Of a DNA stretch of 26,024 bases, positions 13,802 through 21,553 are shown piece after piece. The notes below the pieces were generated by a model, which did not search any database, was not told where the DNA came from, and saw nothing but the letters and a program-made list of their open reading frames with translations. Source of the stretch: a virus. The position numbers were made by a program, and so were the translations under genes. Position 1 is the stretch's first letter; every line of letters starts with the position of its first letter. The DNA is taken from IMG/VR virus record IMGVR_UViG_3300018046_000029, positions 1-26,024 of that record; one strand, 5' to 3'.

Positions 13802-14617
13802 TTAATACTTCAGCACTACATCGAAAAATGTCAGGTAACATATATCTGTCGCCACTGAGGTATATCCTTGCAAGGATATACTACTATTGTACGCTCCAAA
13901 CACACTCATAAATTGCCCGCTAGTAAGGGGCATGGGATTACCTAAAGGCCCCTGAACGATTGCTCCGTTGATCGAACCTGTTCCAATTCTGTTGGCGACG
14001 GCGGCTACAGAGGCCAATCCGGAAAAGGTGATTTCCAGACACTCAGTTAATGAAGCAGCAGCTGTTCCCACGCCATACCAGAGTTCCGTCGAGTTGGCGG
14101 TGATTGTGGCTGTCCCTGAAGAGGTGTTCCAGAAGAAGAAATACAGAGTATGCACTCCACCGTCGAGCAGATTGTTAAATACTGCGGTGGATGGAAATCC
14201 TGCTCCGTTACCTGTTGCTCCGTTTGGCACTTCATCTTTCACGAACAACTGCGCCGTAGTGCCTGTCCAACTCACATCAAAAAGCCTATGAGAAGCATCT
14301 TGAGCATCAATATAAACCCTGCAATGAAGGGTGTTGGGATTTGTGCTGGCCGTGCAGGAGAGCCGCGCGGCGATTCTCTCGAAAATAACCCTGGGATCCC
14401 CCGGCGCAGCAACTGCACTCTGATTAACAGTCATAGCGGAGGACATAGCCGTGATCGAGACGTGACCGTCCGCATTTCCCGTCCCTACCGCCTCTGCTAC
14501 CGCTGTGACGTTGTGGGCGGTTGTCAAACCTGTGATGGTTACGGTGGTGTCCAAGTAGTTCGGGTTCGGTGCCCACATGATCTGGTCAGTTCTTGTCGTG
14601 TTGTTCTTCAGCCCCAT
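13802..14617 (-). CDS. Beta-rich head or neck surface protein, unknown function (271 aa)
   Basis: ATG 14615-14617 is chosen because GAAGGTG is 5 bases upstream; an earlier in-frame ATG at 14635 would overlap the preceding gene. The stop-to-start gap is two bases, so coupling is likely. The protein has almost no predicted helix: repeated Thr/Ala/Val/Gly strands (TTVTITGLTTAHNVTAVAEAVGTG, TLHCRVYIDAQDASHRLFDVSW, HTLYFFFWNTSSGTATITANSTELWYG). This fits an Ig-like or jelly-roll decoration or fibre protein. No signature domain recognised. Confidence 0.72.
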   Translation of the reverse strand: MGLKNNTTRTDQIMWAPNPNYLDTTVTITGLTTAHNVTAVAEAVGTGNADGHVSITAMSSAMTVNQSAVAAPGDPRVIFERIAARLSCTASTNPNTLHCRVYIDAQDASHRLFDVSWTGTTAQLFVKDEVPNGATGNGAGFPSTAVFNNLLDGGVHTLYFFFWNTSSGTATITANSTELWYGVGTAAASLTECLEITFSGLASVAAVANRIGTGSINGAIVQGPLGNPMPLTSGQFMSVFGAYNSSISLQGYTSVATDICYLTFFDVVLKY

Positions 14618-14619
14618 AA

Positions 14620-15837
14620 TTACACCTTCCCCCATGCCCGATATGCACCCGTAGTAGTTACCGCTACGGATGCAATCTGTTTACTATATTGCTCGTTGCT
14701 AATCTCTCCTGCCATCAGAGTGACAGGGCCAAGCGTGGTTGTATCGGCAAACGTGAGTGTGAAGGTAAGAGAACTAGTTCCATCATTACTGATTTCAAAT
14801 CCCTGCCCTGGCGTTGTCATTGTAAGCGTTGCGGTCGTCGACCCTGAGAAGTATTGATCAACATAAGTCCCGACAGGGGAGACAGCTTGAATTGGAATAA
14901 TTGTATATGTGTCTCCAGAAACATAGGTCGGGTTAGACCCTACTGCAAAAGCGATGGCGGTTGAGCTATTTCCGGTGATACTCAACGGGCCAAACCTAGT
15001 ACCGCTGTGGGTGATATAAGCTACAGCACCAATAAGCGCTCCCACTGTCCACGATTGTGAGGTATCAACTAGACCTGACGTGCTTCCACCCGTAGCGACT
15101 CCGACAAGAGTTGTGCCGCCAGATTGAATATCAACCGGCATCTGAATCGTGCTAGACGAGCCTGAAGCGGCGATCTTGTAGGTGTCCCCTGCCGTTATTG
15201 CTGGCGCACCCGTAGGAGCAGGGAACACTAAGCCCTGGTAAGTGTTCGACGTGATCGAGACCGCAGCATACTGTGCGCCAGCACGGAACAGGGTAAGGAT
15301 CGCGCCTGACCATAAGTTAGTGCCCCAGTCCTTGCTTGTATCGATCAGGGTAGTGCCTGAGCCGCCTGTTGCGGTGCCAGAGTCAACTGCTATACTCCCA
15401 GAGATTGCGACATCAACAACCCCTGAAAGGGTTTCCGGCTCCTGCATATAAAGGCACAGTCTTGCATCAATCGGCGCAGGATTTGTCTGCTGGGCGTTGG
15501 CATAAATATCCCCGCCCTGCTGGGTAGCGCCATTGATGATCTGCACTTGGAAATAACGCATGGTAGGATTTACCCACCCGCTATCCAAAAGTTCACCAGC
15601 AGTGTTGGCCCCAGAATACAGGATAGACCAGTTTATTCCATCATTGCTCTGTAGGATGTTCAGGGTAAGCCCATAGGGGGCAAAAATGAGCACCCGCACG
15701 GAATCATTGATTTGGTTGTTATTCATCTTGTACATGGGACTCTGGGTACTTGGTTGGGCTGTGGTGCTAGGCCATGTTGCGCCAGGAGCCAATACCGGGA
15801 CGTTTAACGGCATTATGATTGAATTGGGACCCTGCAT
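14620..15837 (-). CDS. Beta-rich structural protein with a duplicated 70-residue unit (405 aa)
   Basis: ATG 15835-15837 with AAAGGGAG about 8 bases upstream. Residues 30-130 form an N-terminal beta domain containing SNDGINWSILYSG and WVNPTMRYFQVQI. Residues about 153-222 and 246-313 are two copies of a unit with GTATGGSxTxLxDTSxxW, SITxN, and GDTYxI. That pattern recurs in many phage surface and baseplate proteins, although no formal family name is claimed. The last 90 residues form a third beta region (TATLTMTTPGQGFEISNDG). Probably a capsid decoration or fibre protein. Follows a GC-rich hairpin after the 259-aa gene. Confidence 0.75.
   Translation of the reverse strand: MQGPNSIIMPLNVPVLAPGATWPSTTAQPSTQSPMYKMNNNQINDSVRVLIFAPYGLTLNILQSNDGINWSILYSGANTAGELLDSGWVNPTMRYFQVQIINGATQQGGDIYANAQQTNPAPIDARLCLYMQEPETLSGVVDVAISGSIAVDSGTATGGSGTTLIDTSKDWGTNLWSGAILTLFRAGAQYAAVSITSNTYQGLVFPAPTGAPAITAGDTYKIAASGSSSTIQMPVDIQSGGTTLVGVATGGSTSGLVDTSQSWTVGALIGAVAYITHSGTRFGPLSITGNSSTAIAFAVGSNPTYVSGDTYTIIPIQAVSPVGTYVDQYFSGSTTATLTMTTPGQGFEISNDGTSSLTFTLTFADTTTLGPVTLMAGEISNEQYSKQIASVAVTTTGAYRAWGKV
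14899..15381 (-). repeat. Two divergent copies of a 70-residue beta unit
   Basis: Copies at 15172-15381 and 14899-15102 encode the same layout: SGTATGGSGTTLIDTSKDW versus GVATGGSTSGLVDTSQSW at the start, VSITSN versus LSITGN in the middle, and AGDTYKI versus SGDTYTI at the end. The DNA has diverged, so the duplication is old or was acquired as a two-unit module. Confidence 0.75.
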
Positions 15838-15861
15838 CTGATCAACTCCCTTTAGAGTAAA

Positions 15862-15883
15862 GCGGGGGAGATTAAGCCCCCGC
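15862..15883 (-). terminator. GC-rich hairpin after the 259-aa gene
   Basis: A perfect 7-bp stem, GCGGGGG with CCCCCGC, around an 8-base loop, located 6 bases after the stop of the 259-aa gene and before the ribosome site of the 405-aa gene. On the minus strand it is followed by TTTACTCT, only a weak T tract. It is more likely a partial terminator or mRNA-stabilising hairpin than a full stop. Confidence 0.55.
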
Positions 15884-15889
15884 CCGTCT

Positions 15890-16669
15890 TTATCTGTTCT
15901 GCGAGAACTGCGCGTAGTCGATGGTCATTGTGTTGGCCTGCGCTGCGGCCTTGTTGTCCAGATAGAAATACGGGGCAAGCGTGGTCAAAGGCGATTGAAT
16001 CAACTGAGTTGCCGGTAGCAGAGCCGGGGGTACTTGGATGTCGTTGATCCAGACGTTCATGCCTGCGGTGGTAGCGCCGGAAGCCTGAGGCAGAATCTCG
16101 ATCCTGATCTTGAAATAGGTGTTGACGGCCACGCTCGGAGCACCTGGATACCCGGTGAGGAGCGTTGCAACTTCACCAGCGCCGTTGTTATTGGTGGAGA
16201 GGTAGAGGCCGGTGGTGGACAGGGCGGTGTCGTATTTGACATATGCCCAGTTGCTTGCAGAAGCGTAAAGTCCCATCCTTGCGGTCAGGTTGGCAGTGAC
16301 GTTGTTCACCTGTAGCAGCGCCTCGAATGACGGGTTCTTGACCATACTGAAAAGCTGCTGGGTGAAGGTCAGGGTCGAAGTGCTAGACGATGTGGCAGTA
16401 GTCGCCAGAACCATCGTGCCGTTAGGGTTGGCGGTGACTGTCTGGGTGCCGTTAGTGCCAGCGCCGGTCCAATGCGCCTTGGCGATCACGGTAGAAGCCA
16501 GAGCAGCAGGAGCTTCGAGGAAATCCTCGATTAGCCACATGCCATACGGCTTGATCTCGGAGAGTTCTATTGTGTCTATTGCCCGGAGCCATATACCGGG
16601 GCCTCCCGCCGATCTGTTGTACGCAGCATCTTCGGGTCGTAGTAAGGCGCTATCAATGCCTCTCGGCAT
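15890..16669 (-). CDS. Beta-sandwich head surface/decoration protein (259 aa)
   Basis: ATG 16667-16669 with a near-perfect TAAGGAGGT ribosome site. It is the first gene after the capsid gene. The N-terminus (MPRGIDSALLRPEDAAYNRS) is followed by a beta sandwich of LamG/jelly-roll style: PSFEALLQVNNVTANLTARMGLYASASNWAYVKYD, TYFKIRIEILPQ, GMNVWINDIQV, LAPYFYLDNKAAAQANTMTIDYAQFSQ. Proteins with this pattern appear as capsid-associated or fibre subunits. High expression is suggested by the strong ribosome site and the shared transcript with the capsid gene. The exact role is inference. Confidence 0.72.
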   Translation of the reverse strand: MPRGIDSALLRPEDAAYNRSAGGPGIWLRAIDTIELSEIKPYGMWLIEDFLEAPAALASTVIAKAHWTGAGTNGTQTVTANPNGTMVLATTATSSSTSTLTFTQQLFSMVKNPSFEALLQVNNVTANLTARMGLYASASNWAYVKYDTALSTTGLYLSTNNNGAGEVATLLTGYPGAPSVAVNTYFKIRIEILPQASGATTAGMNVWINDIQVPPALLPATQLIQSPLTTLAPYFYLDNKAAAQANTMTIDYAQFSQNR

Positions 16670-16694
16670 ACAATTACCTCCTTATAAGTTTTCC

Positions 16695-16724
16695 CCTGGC
16701 GACCCCCCGAAGGGAGCCACCAGG
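16695..16724 (-). terminator. 13-bp cUUCGg hairpin directly after the capsid gene
   Basis: On the minus strand, CCTGGTGGCTCCC pairs with GGGGGTCGCCAGG (three G-U wobbles, no mismatches) across a TTCG loop closed by C-G, the most stable RNA tetraloop class. It starts 15 bases after the capsid stop codon. GGGAAAACTTATAAGG follows, without a proper T tract, so read-through is expected. It may protect the abundant capsid message or reduce downstream expression. Confidence 0.65.
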
Positions 16725-16739
16725 AGGAGGAACGCTATT

Positions 16740-17999
16740 TTAGTGCTCTACAATGCCCTGTAGCCAAACCTGAGCACGCGGTTTTTGGCAACCTAAGTCC
16801 GCATATTTTACCATCGTCGCCTCATACGCGGGTACGTTCGCAACCCTGCTCAGGATCGCCCCGTCCTCGTCCATCCAGGTCCAGTCCTCAAGCTCATAGA
16901 CTTTGAAGTCGTCGGTGTCCAACAGGAACATGGAGCCGGTCGGGCAATACTGGTCAGCCGTGATCGGGAGGGACTTCTCTCCGCCCTGGTATTCGAGAGC
17001 CTTCCAGCCACCCTTCAGTTCCAAGGTGTTGATCTGCCTCTTCTGGGATTGCAGCATGTACTGGTAGGCACGCCGGCCGCCGAAGCTGGTCACGATGAAC
17101 TTGATATGGCCGGCAGCGAACATGCGGGAGTTGTCGATGCCAGCCTGAATCACAACCTCGGAAATTTCTCCGTTGACCGCTGTGGGCACCTGAGCGTTGA
17201 ACCAGTAGTTGCTTGACCGGTTGATGTTATAGAGGGTGGTGCCGTTGTTGAAGATAGCGCCCAGACCAGTGATCTCGCCGTTCAGGGTAGTGCCGGTAGC
17301 CACGTTCTGCACAACGATGTAGTCAGTGCTGACCATACCAATCGAGGCGCAGGTGACGTTCCATGTAACGGTTGATGTAGCGTTGTTCACCGCGGTGATC
17401 TGGATCGGGGTGCCGGGTGTGTTGCGCTGAGTAGTCGGGTAGGCGCCTGCCGCCAACACATCGCAGAGCATACCTTCAGCCAGGACGTTGATCCCACCGA
17501 TTGAGTAGTTGGTGAACGGAGTGTACTGGTTGACGGTCGTGGTCGAACCGGAAGCGACGTTGACTACAGCGAGGACACCAGAGCCATCCCAGAATACTGA
17601 CCGGGCGACGTTTTCTTTCGCGTCGTCCTGGCAATCCTGAAGTTCCTGCTTGAACATATTGGCGAAGGCGCCGACATTCGAGCGGGAAGATCGGAGCAAC
17701 TTGTCGGAAAGCTGAATCCGAGCGTACATGTTCTTGGTCTGCCAATTGGCCTGCGCGGTCTGACGGCTGTTGGTGACGGGCAGGGACGAAATATCGGAGC
17801 CGGCCCCGTAGCCGCCGTTACGACCGTACCGGAGGGCCATGGTGATCGAGCTACCGACGACGCCTTCCTTGCCGCGCTCGAACTGTGCGAACACGACGCT
17901 TGCCCCGATGTTTAGCTGATACCGGAGCGAGGGGAGGAAAAAAGTCTTGAGGGCGTTGGCTGCGCTAGTTAAACCGGTTACGTTAGGGTTGGTCGGCAT
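16740..17999 (-). CDS. Major capsid protein (419 aa)
   Basis: ATG 17997-17999 with AAGGAG about 11 bases upstream. The sequence has the features of a P22/N4-type HK97-fold coat protein: LNIGASVVFAQFERGKEGVVGSSITMALRYGRNGGYG near the N-terminus, then RQTAQANWQTKNMYARIQLSDKLLRSS and FANMFKQELQDCQDDAKENVARSVFWDG (the spine-helix region). A beta insertion follows (about 150-260, VNVASGSTTTVNQYT through NNGTTLYNIN). The C-terminal domain has AGIDNSRMFAAGHIKFIVTSFGGRRAYQYM and a final KPRAQVWLQG. It follows portal and scaffold, precedes decoration proteins, and is framed by a palindromic site upstream and a tetraloop hairpin downstream. No cleavage site was identified. Confidence 0.9.
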   Translation of the reverse strand: MPTNPNVTGLTSAANALKTFFLPSLRYQLNIGASVVFAQFERGKEGVVGSSITMALRYGRNGGYGAGSDISSLPVTNSRQTAQANWQTKNMYARIQLSDKLLRSSRSNVGAFANMFKQELQDCQDDAKENVARSVFWDGSGVLAVVNVASGSTTTVNQYTPFTNYSIGGINVLAEGMLCDVLAAGAYPTTQRNTPGTPIQITAVNNATSTVTWNVTCASIGMVSTDYIVVQNVATGTTLNGEITGLGAIFNNGTTLYNINRSSNYWFNAQVPTAVNGEISEVVIQAGIDNSRMFAAGHIKFIVTSFGGRRAYQYMLQSQKRQINTLELKGGWKALEYQGGEKSLPITADQYCPTGSMFLLDTDDFKVYELEDWTWMDEDGAILSRVANVPAYEATMVKYADLGCQKPRAQVWLQGIVEH

Positions 18000-18025
18000 T
18001 TATCATTCACTCCTTGATCATTTTT

Positions 18026-18045
18026 TTGTTAAGTTTACTTGCCAT
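18026..18045. promoter_or_regulatory. Palindromic operator-like site, copy 3 (between scaffold and capsid genes)
   Basis: TTGTTAAGTTTACTTGCCAT matches the consensus with core AAGTTTACTT at 18031-18040. It lies between the scaffold stop (18057) and the capsid start (17999), 26 bases before the capsid ATG. A poor TTGTCC-17-TAACAA pair overlaps it on the minus strand, so a capsid-specific promoter here is possible but weakly supported. Confidence 0.55.
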
Positions 18046-18056
18046 GCTGGACAAGT

Positions 18057-19124
18057 TTAAAACCAGTCTCCGAACTGACCGGACGCCTTCATCGCTTTTA
18101 GCGAATCATTCAGATCGTGCATTTCATTCCCCGATACCATCGGTGGGCGACCACCTCCTGACATTGCACCCATTACAGGCGGGGGCTGACCGTTCTTGAT
18201 CGCTTGCAGGTTTTCGGCCAGTATCTCTTCCTGGAGTGCCTGTTTGAGAGCACCCTTGATTGTCGGATCGGCCATCAGCGTTGCTAAGTCTGTAGTCTTA
18301 ACCGGTGCAGGAGCGGCGGCCGTGGTAATGGCGTTCTTGGCCTGAGTGCGGGAATGAATGATCTCGTAGGCAGATACCAGAGCGCCTTCAGGATCGACCT
18401 CTACCATGCGCCGGAGTGCCGGGCTTTCTTTGAGCAGAAGATCGGTGATCTCCTGGGCATGGGATTCAATCTCCGGGGCGCCGTATTTGTCCTTCAAGAT
18501 GTTGTATCCGCGGGCCAAAGAGTCATTCCTAACCTGCTGAAGTTGCTGTACCTGCTGTTGTCTTACCTGATTTGCGGCATAGATGATCTCGTCTTTCTTG
18601 TTGGCTTGCCAGAGATTGATCTTGGCGAGAGCATTGGCCTCTGCCTTGGCGTCAAAATCCTCTCTTGCTTTGACAAACTCATTTTGTAACTCTTCGGGAA
18701 TCTCTAATGCTTTCGAGAAGTCTAGTGCCGGTGGCGGTGCCTGGGGTGCCGCTTGTTGGGTCGGCGTTCCCTGGGGCTGCGCTTGCGGCTGTCTCATTGC
18801 CTGTACCTGTTCTGCCAAAAGCCGTACTGCTTCTGTCAACTGAGCCTGCGTCTGCATGACAGCTTCCAGAGGTTGCGGTGCTGCGGTCTGATGATGCGAT
18901 GGTTCCTGCGTCTGGGGTGCGACTGGTTCCTGCGTAGATACCTGGATAATTGGTGGAATATCTGTCGGCAACGTAGCCGGTTCAGTCGTTACGGGAGGTG
19001 TTGCTGTCTGGGTAGGTTCCGTAACGGGTTCAGGGGGAGTATCATCCCCTAACCCTTGATCGGTGAAAAAGGTTGCCAACTGTTCACTGGTCGGTGATGC
19101 TATTGCCTCAAATTCTTCTGGCAT
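18057..19124 (-). CDS. Scaffolding protein (355 aa)
   Basis: ATG 19122-19124 with GAGGAG 5 bases upstream, overlapping the end of the portal gene. The N-terminal 130 residues are acidic/Pro/Thr/Gln-rich and disordered. A long charged helix follows (EELQNEFVKAREDFDAKAEANALAKINLWQANKKDE and QVRQQQVQQLQQVRND, about 143-205). The C-terminal part holds LKQALQEEILAENLQAIKNG and a short Gly-rich tail ending SGQFGDWF. This is the normal build of a core scaffold that directs coat assembly and leaves before packaging. Position between portal and coat is diagnostic. No protease motif seen. Confidence 0.82.
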   Translation of the reverse strand: MPEEFEAIASPTSEQLATFFTDQGLGDDTPPEPVTEPTQTATPPVTTEPATLPTDIPPIIQVSTQEPVAPQTQEPSHHQTAAPQPLEAVMQTQAQLTEAVRLLAEQVQAMRQPQAQPQGTPTQQAAPQAPPPALDFSKALEIPEELQNEFVKAREDFDAKAEANALAKINLWQANKKDEIIYAANQVRQQQVQQLQQVRNDSLARGYNILKDKYGAPEIESHAQEITDLLLKESPALRRMVEVDPEGALVSAYEIIHSRTQAKNAITTAAAPAPVKTTDLATLMADPTIKGALKQALQEEILAENLQAIKNGQPPPVMGAMSGGGRPPMVSGNEMHDLNDSLKAMKASGQFGDWF

Positions 19125-19136
19125 TTACGCTCCTCC

Positions 19137-21404
19137 TCATTGCGCCGCCGCTTGTTGCGGGGCTGCTGCTATTTGTGGCGGTCCTCCTGGCGAGGGTGCC
19201 GCTTGTGGCTGTCCCGGTGGTGTTGGCGCACCAGGTTGTGCTTGTGCTTGGCCGTGCATCTTCTGGAGATGCATCAGGGTGTGCATTTTGAATATCTGAT
19301 CCAGCGTGCCACCCGCCGCCTGATTCATCTGATCGTATTCATCTGTCAGGCGGTAGTTATTGTGGTGAGTGACATGGAGAACATCATCGTCCACGTCGGA
19401 GACCTGAACTTGCTGCCCCTGATCCATGACGCGGTTCTCCTTTTCCGCCCGGCTGATCTGCCGGGAGTCCACGGCATCGCTTAATTCCCAATGCCCAAAC
19501 TGCATCAGATCAAGTACCTTGGCGCGCCCGTCCTTGGTCAACTTGCCGGTGTCTGGATCATTGAACAGACCACTCTGCATCATGTCAAACACCATCGCCC
19601 GGCGCTGGGCAGGAGTCTCTGCAAGCATGGCCGATGTCTCAATGATTACGTCGTCGCTTCGTACATCCCGGTTGTCCCACTGCATCATCTCAAGCTCCAT
19701 GTCAGGGCCAATGGTTCTAACCATTCTCTTCTGGGTGGCGAACTGGCGATAGAGCCGGATCACCTGTTTACTTATGTCCACCAGTCCCATCTCATAGTTG
19801 CCTACAGTATGGGAAAGGCGGGTATCGTCCTGCTCTATAGCGATAGCGAGAGCTACACCGGACTTGATCCCAGGAGGCGCTTCGCTGTTCCTGGCGATCT
19901 CACTGACGCCGGATATATAAGTAAACTCATTCAGCAGAGCACCCTCTTCCTCGCGGAACTCCGGGGGGAGGCCAGGGGTCTCCATGAAGTGCGGATCGGC
20001 AAAGCCTTTCTTCTTGATCCAGATCGCCCCGGGAGAACCGGCGTTATTGGCTGCCCAATCGGCGTCGACACTGTTCTCCTCGATAATTACCTGGCCGATA
20101 GCCACCCGGTTAAGGTGCTCGGCTTTACGGTTTCTCACGGCATTGTAGCGGCGCTGTACCGGAACAATCCGCTCGATAATAGAGCGTCCCCAGAAGCAAC
20201 CTGGGCGCCGTATGCAATCGAACTTGGTGATGCCGATGTCTGCTTTGTCATCCGGCCCCACTCGGTAGGGCAGCGCCCCGACGTGCAAGAGCTTGTGGCC
20301 GGCAACGACGATCAGGCGTCCGTCAGGATAGGCCGAAGTTGGCTTCTCGTATTCCTCTTTCAGGACGGCATAGCCATCTATCTTGCTGACTGTCTGGTTG
20401 AAGTTATAGAACCCATAGCCCAGACCGGCCAGGCCAAGGGTAGTAGTCTGAATCTTGTAGGAGTCTACCGGCTCGGAGTCAACCTTGACCCCGTACATCT
20501 CATAGATTTCCTCCACCGGGTAGGCTCTGGCGTGCATGATTCTCCGGCAATCATCTATTGTCGGATGCCAGGGGGAATCGGGGAATATCTCATAGGGGGG
20601 GACTACCACAACGTCAATGTCGCCCTCGTATATCGGTTCGAGCGTACCGGCAACGATGCCGCCACCGTCCTGCTCGATATTGATATGTTGGCGCTCAAAC
20701 TCTTCAGGGGTGGGATCGCCGGACATGTCATCATATATTTTCTTGCCCGCATTATCCAAACTCAGGCCAGTGCCATCACCCGTATTCAGAATGTCATCTA
20801 CCTTATCGTCGTCTTTCTTCTTCTTGCGAGAGAGGCTGTCTGGGGCGGTAGCATCCTTGAACTCGCCCTTAATGGACATCATGCCGACTTTCGCTCCGAG
20901 CTTGCTATCCCAGATCGGCTTAAGAAATGCCGTGCCACAACCCTCCATCCACTGGAAGAGGGTGTTGCGGTCCTCCATAGTCAGGCGTTCATTCAGGAAA
21001 TAATCGAGCAGACGGGTTTCAACCTTGGCGCCCGAGAGATCATAGTCCTCTGACGTGGCCGGGCGTACTTTCAGGATGGGCTGCATACGTGATATGCGGG
21101 CTATGCGGGTTTCAATGATGGGGGCGCAGTGGTTGAATACTTCCCGTTCTTGCCACCAGTAAAGCTTCGGTATCTCAAATAAGTCCATGATGGCAGCATT
21201 TATGTCCATGTACTGGTTGCCGTCAATGAAGGCCATGTTCAGGCGCCACTGTAATTCAAATGGCCGACGTTCGTTACGCCGGCGCTCAAATTCCTGGTCA
21301 ACGTGAGAAACGAGATCGGTATCATAACCGAAGTCTGTTGGCTTCGACCTGACAGCGATTCGTGATATGCCTCTTTTTACGGCAGAGAGCATGGATTCTT
21401 TCAT
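19137..21404 (-). CDS. Portal protein, P22-like (755 aa)
   Basis: The open frame reaches GTG 21452, but that lies in the loop of a strong hairpin. GGAGG stands 4 bases before ATG 21402-21404 (MKESMLSAVKRGISR), the preferred start. Portal features include VDQEFERRRNERRPFELQWRLNMAFIDGNQYMDI, APIIETRIARISRMQPILKVRPATSEDYDLSGAKVETRLLDYFLNE, and WMEGCGTAFLKPIWDSKLG. The clip/stem region has GCFWGRSIIERIVPVQRRYNAVRNRKAEHLNR and SEIARNSEAPPGIKSGVALAIAIEQDDTRLS. A Lys/Asp low-complexity loop (SRKKKKDDDKVDD) interrupts the wing. The tail is Gln/Pro/Ala-rich. Length fits P22 gp1 (725 aa). It forms the dodecameric DNA entry ring for TerL. Confidence 0.9.
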   Translation of the reverse strand: MKESMLSAVKRGISRIAVRSKPTDFGYDTDLVSHVDQEFERRRNERRPFELQWRLNMAFIDGNQYMDINAAIMDLFEIPKLYWWQEREVFNHCAPIIETRIARISRMQPILKVRPATSEDYDLSGAKVETRLLDYFLNERLTMEDRNTLFQWMEGCGTAFLKPIWDSKLGAKVGMMSIKGEFKDATAPDSLSRKKKKDDDKVDDILNTGDGTGLSLDNAGKKIYDDMSGDPTPEEFERQHINIEQDGGGIVAGTLEPIYEGDIDVVVVPPYEIFPDSPWHPTIDDCRRIMHARAYPVEEIYEMYGVKVDSEPVDSYKIQTTTLGLAGLGYGFYNFNQTVSKIDGYAVLKEEYEKPTSAYPDGRLIVVAGHKLLHVGALPYRVGPDDKADIGITKFDCIRRPGCFWGRSIIERIVPVQRRYNAVRNRKAEHLNRVAIGQVIIEENSVDADWAANNAGSPGAIWIKKKGFADPHFMETPGLPPEFREEEGALLNEFTYISGVSEIARNSEAPPGIKSGVALAIAIEQDDTRLSHTVGNYEMGLVDISKQVIRLYRQFATQKRMVRTIGPDMELEMMQWDNRDVRSDDVIIETSAMLAETPAQRRAMVFDMMQSGLFNDPDTGKLTKDGRAKVLDLMQFGHWELSDAVDSRQISRAEKENRVMDQGQQVQVSDVDDDVLHVTHHNNYRLTDEYDQMNQAAGGTLDQIFKMHTLMHLQKMHGQAQAQPGAPTPPGQPQAAPSPGGPPQIAAAPQQAAAQ

Positions 21405-21421
21405 GGTGCCTCCGCTGGCCC

Positions 21422-21480
21422 AATTAAAAACGGGAAGTTCGCCAAGTACCACTTATCAAGGTGTTGGCGAAACTTCCCGT
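21422..21480 (-). terminator. Strong hairpin plus T tract just before the portal gene
   Basis: On the minus strand the arms ACGGGAAGTTTCGCCAA and TTGGCGAACTTCCCGT pair over 16 bp with a single bulged T around an 18-base loop, and are followed by TTTTTAATT. This is a textbook intrinsic terminator or attenuator, placed only 18 bases before the portal ATG and after the 66-aa gene. Transcription reading from terL would meet it before reaching portal. Confidence 0.8.
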
Positions 21481-21506
21481 CGGTTGTTCATCGTCCGGGT
21501 TTTATG

Positions 21507-21515
21507 AAGTTACTT
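21507..21515. promoter_or_regulatory. Degenerate operator-like site upstream of the portal leader
   Basis: AAGTTACTT keeps both AAGT/ACTT half-sites of the dispersed palindrome but with a 1-base instead of 2-base centre and poor outer arms. It lies just downstream of a possible minus-strand promoter, the same relative place as the site in the HNH promoter. It may be chance. Confidence 0.25.
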
Positions 21516-21526
21516 ACAGCACAAGC

Positions 21527-21553
21527 ATATTACGGCAAATCAGATATTGTCAA
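21527..21553 (-). promoter_or_regulatory. Possible promoter for the portal transcript or leader RNA
   Basis: On the minus strand, a perfect -35 TTGACA (21548-21553), a short 15-base spacer and TAATAT (21527-21532). The predicted start near 21520 would yield a roughly 95-base leader ending at the hairpin 21480-21422. The short spacer lowers confidence. Confidence 0.4.

Noticed and set aside
19766-19776. GTTTACTT-like half of the palindrome in the portal gene (also AAGTAAACTC at 19919-19928)
   Set aside because: Only a partial core with no outer arms, inside coding sequence; treated as chance.
19491-21053. 520-codon open frame on the + strand
   Set aside because: It lies fully antisense to the portal gene, has no ribosome site and its sequence shows no domain; portal codon bias leaves the opposite frame open.
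21405-21452. GTG start extending the portal by 16 residues
   Set aside because: The codon lies in the loop of the hairpin upstream; ATG 21402-21404 has GGAGG directly before it.
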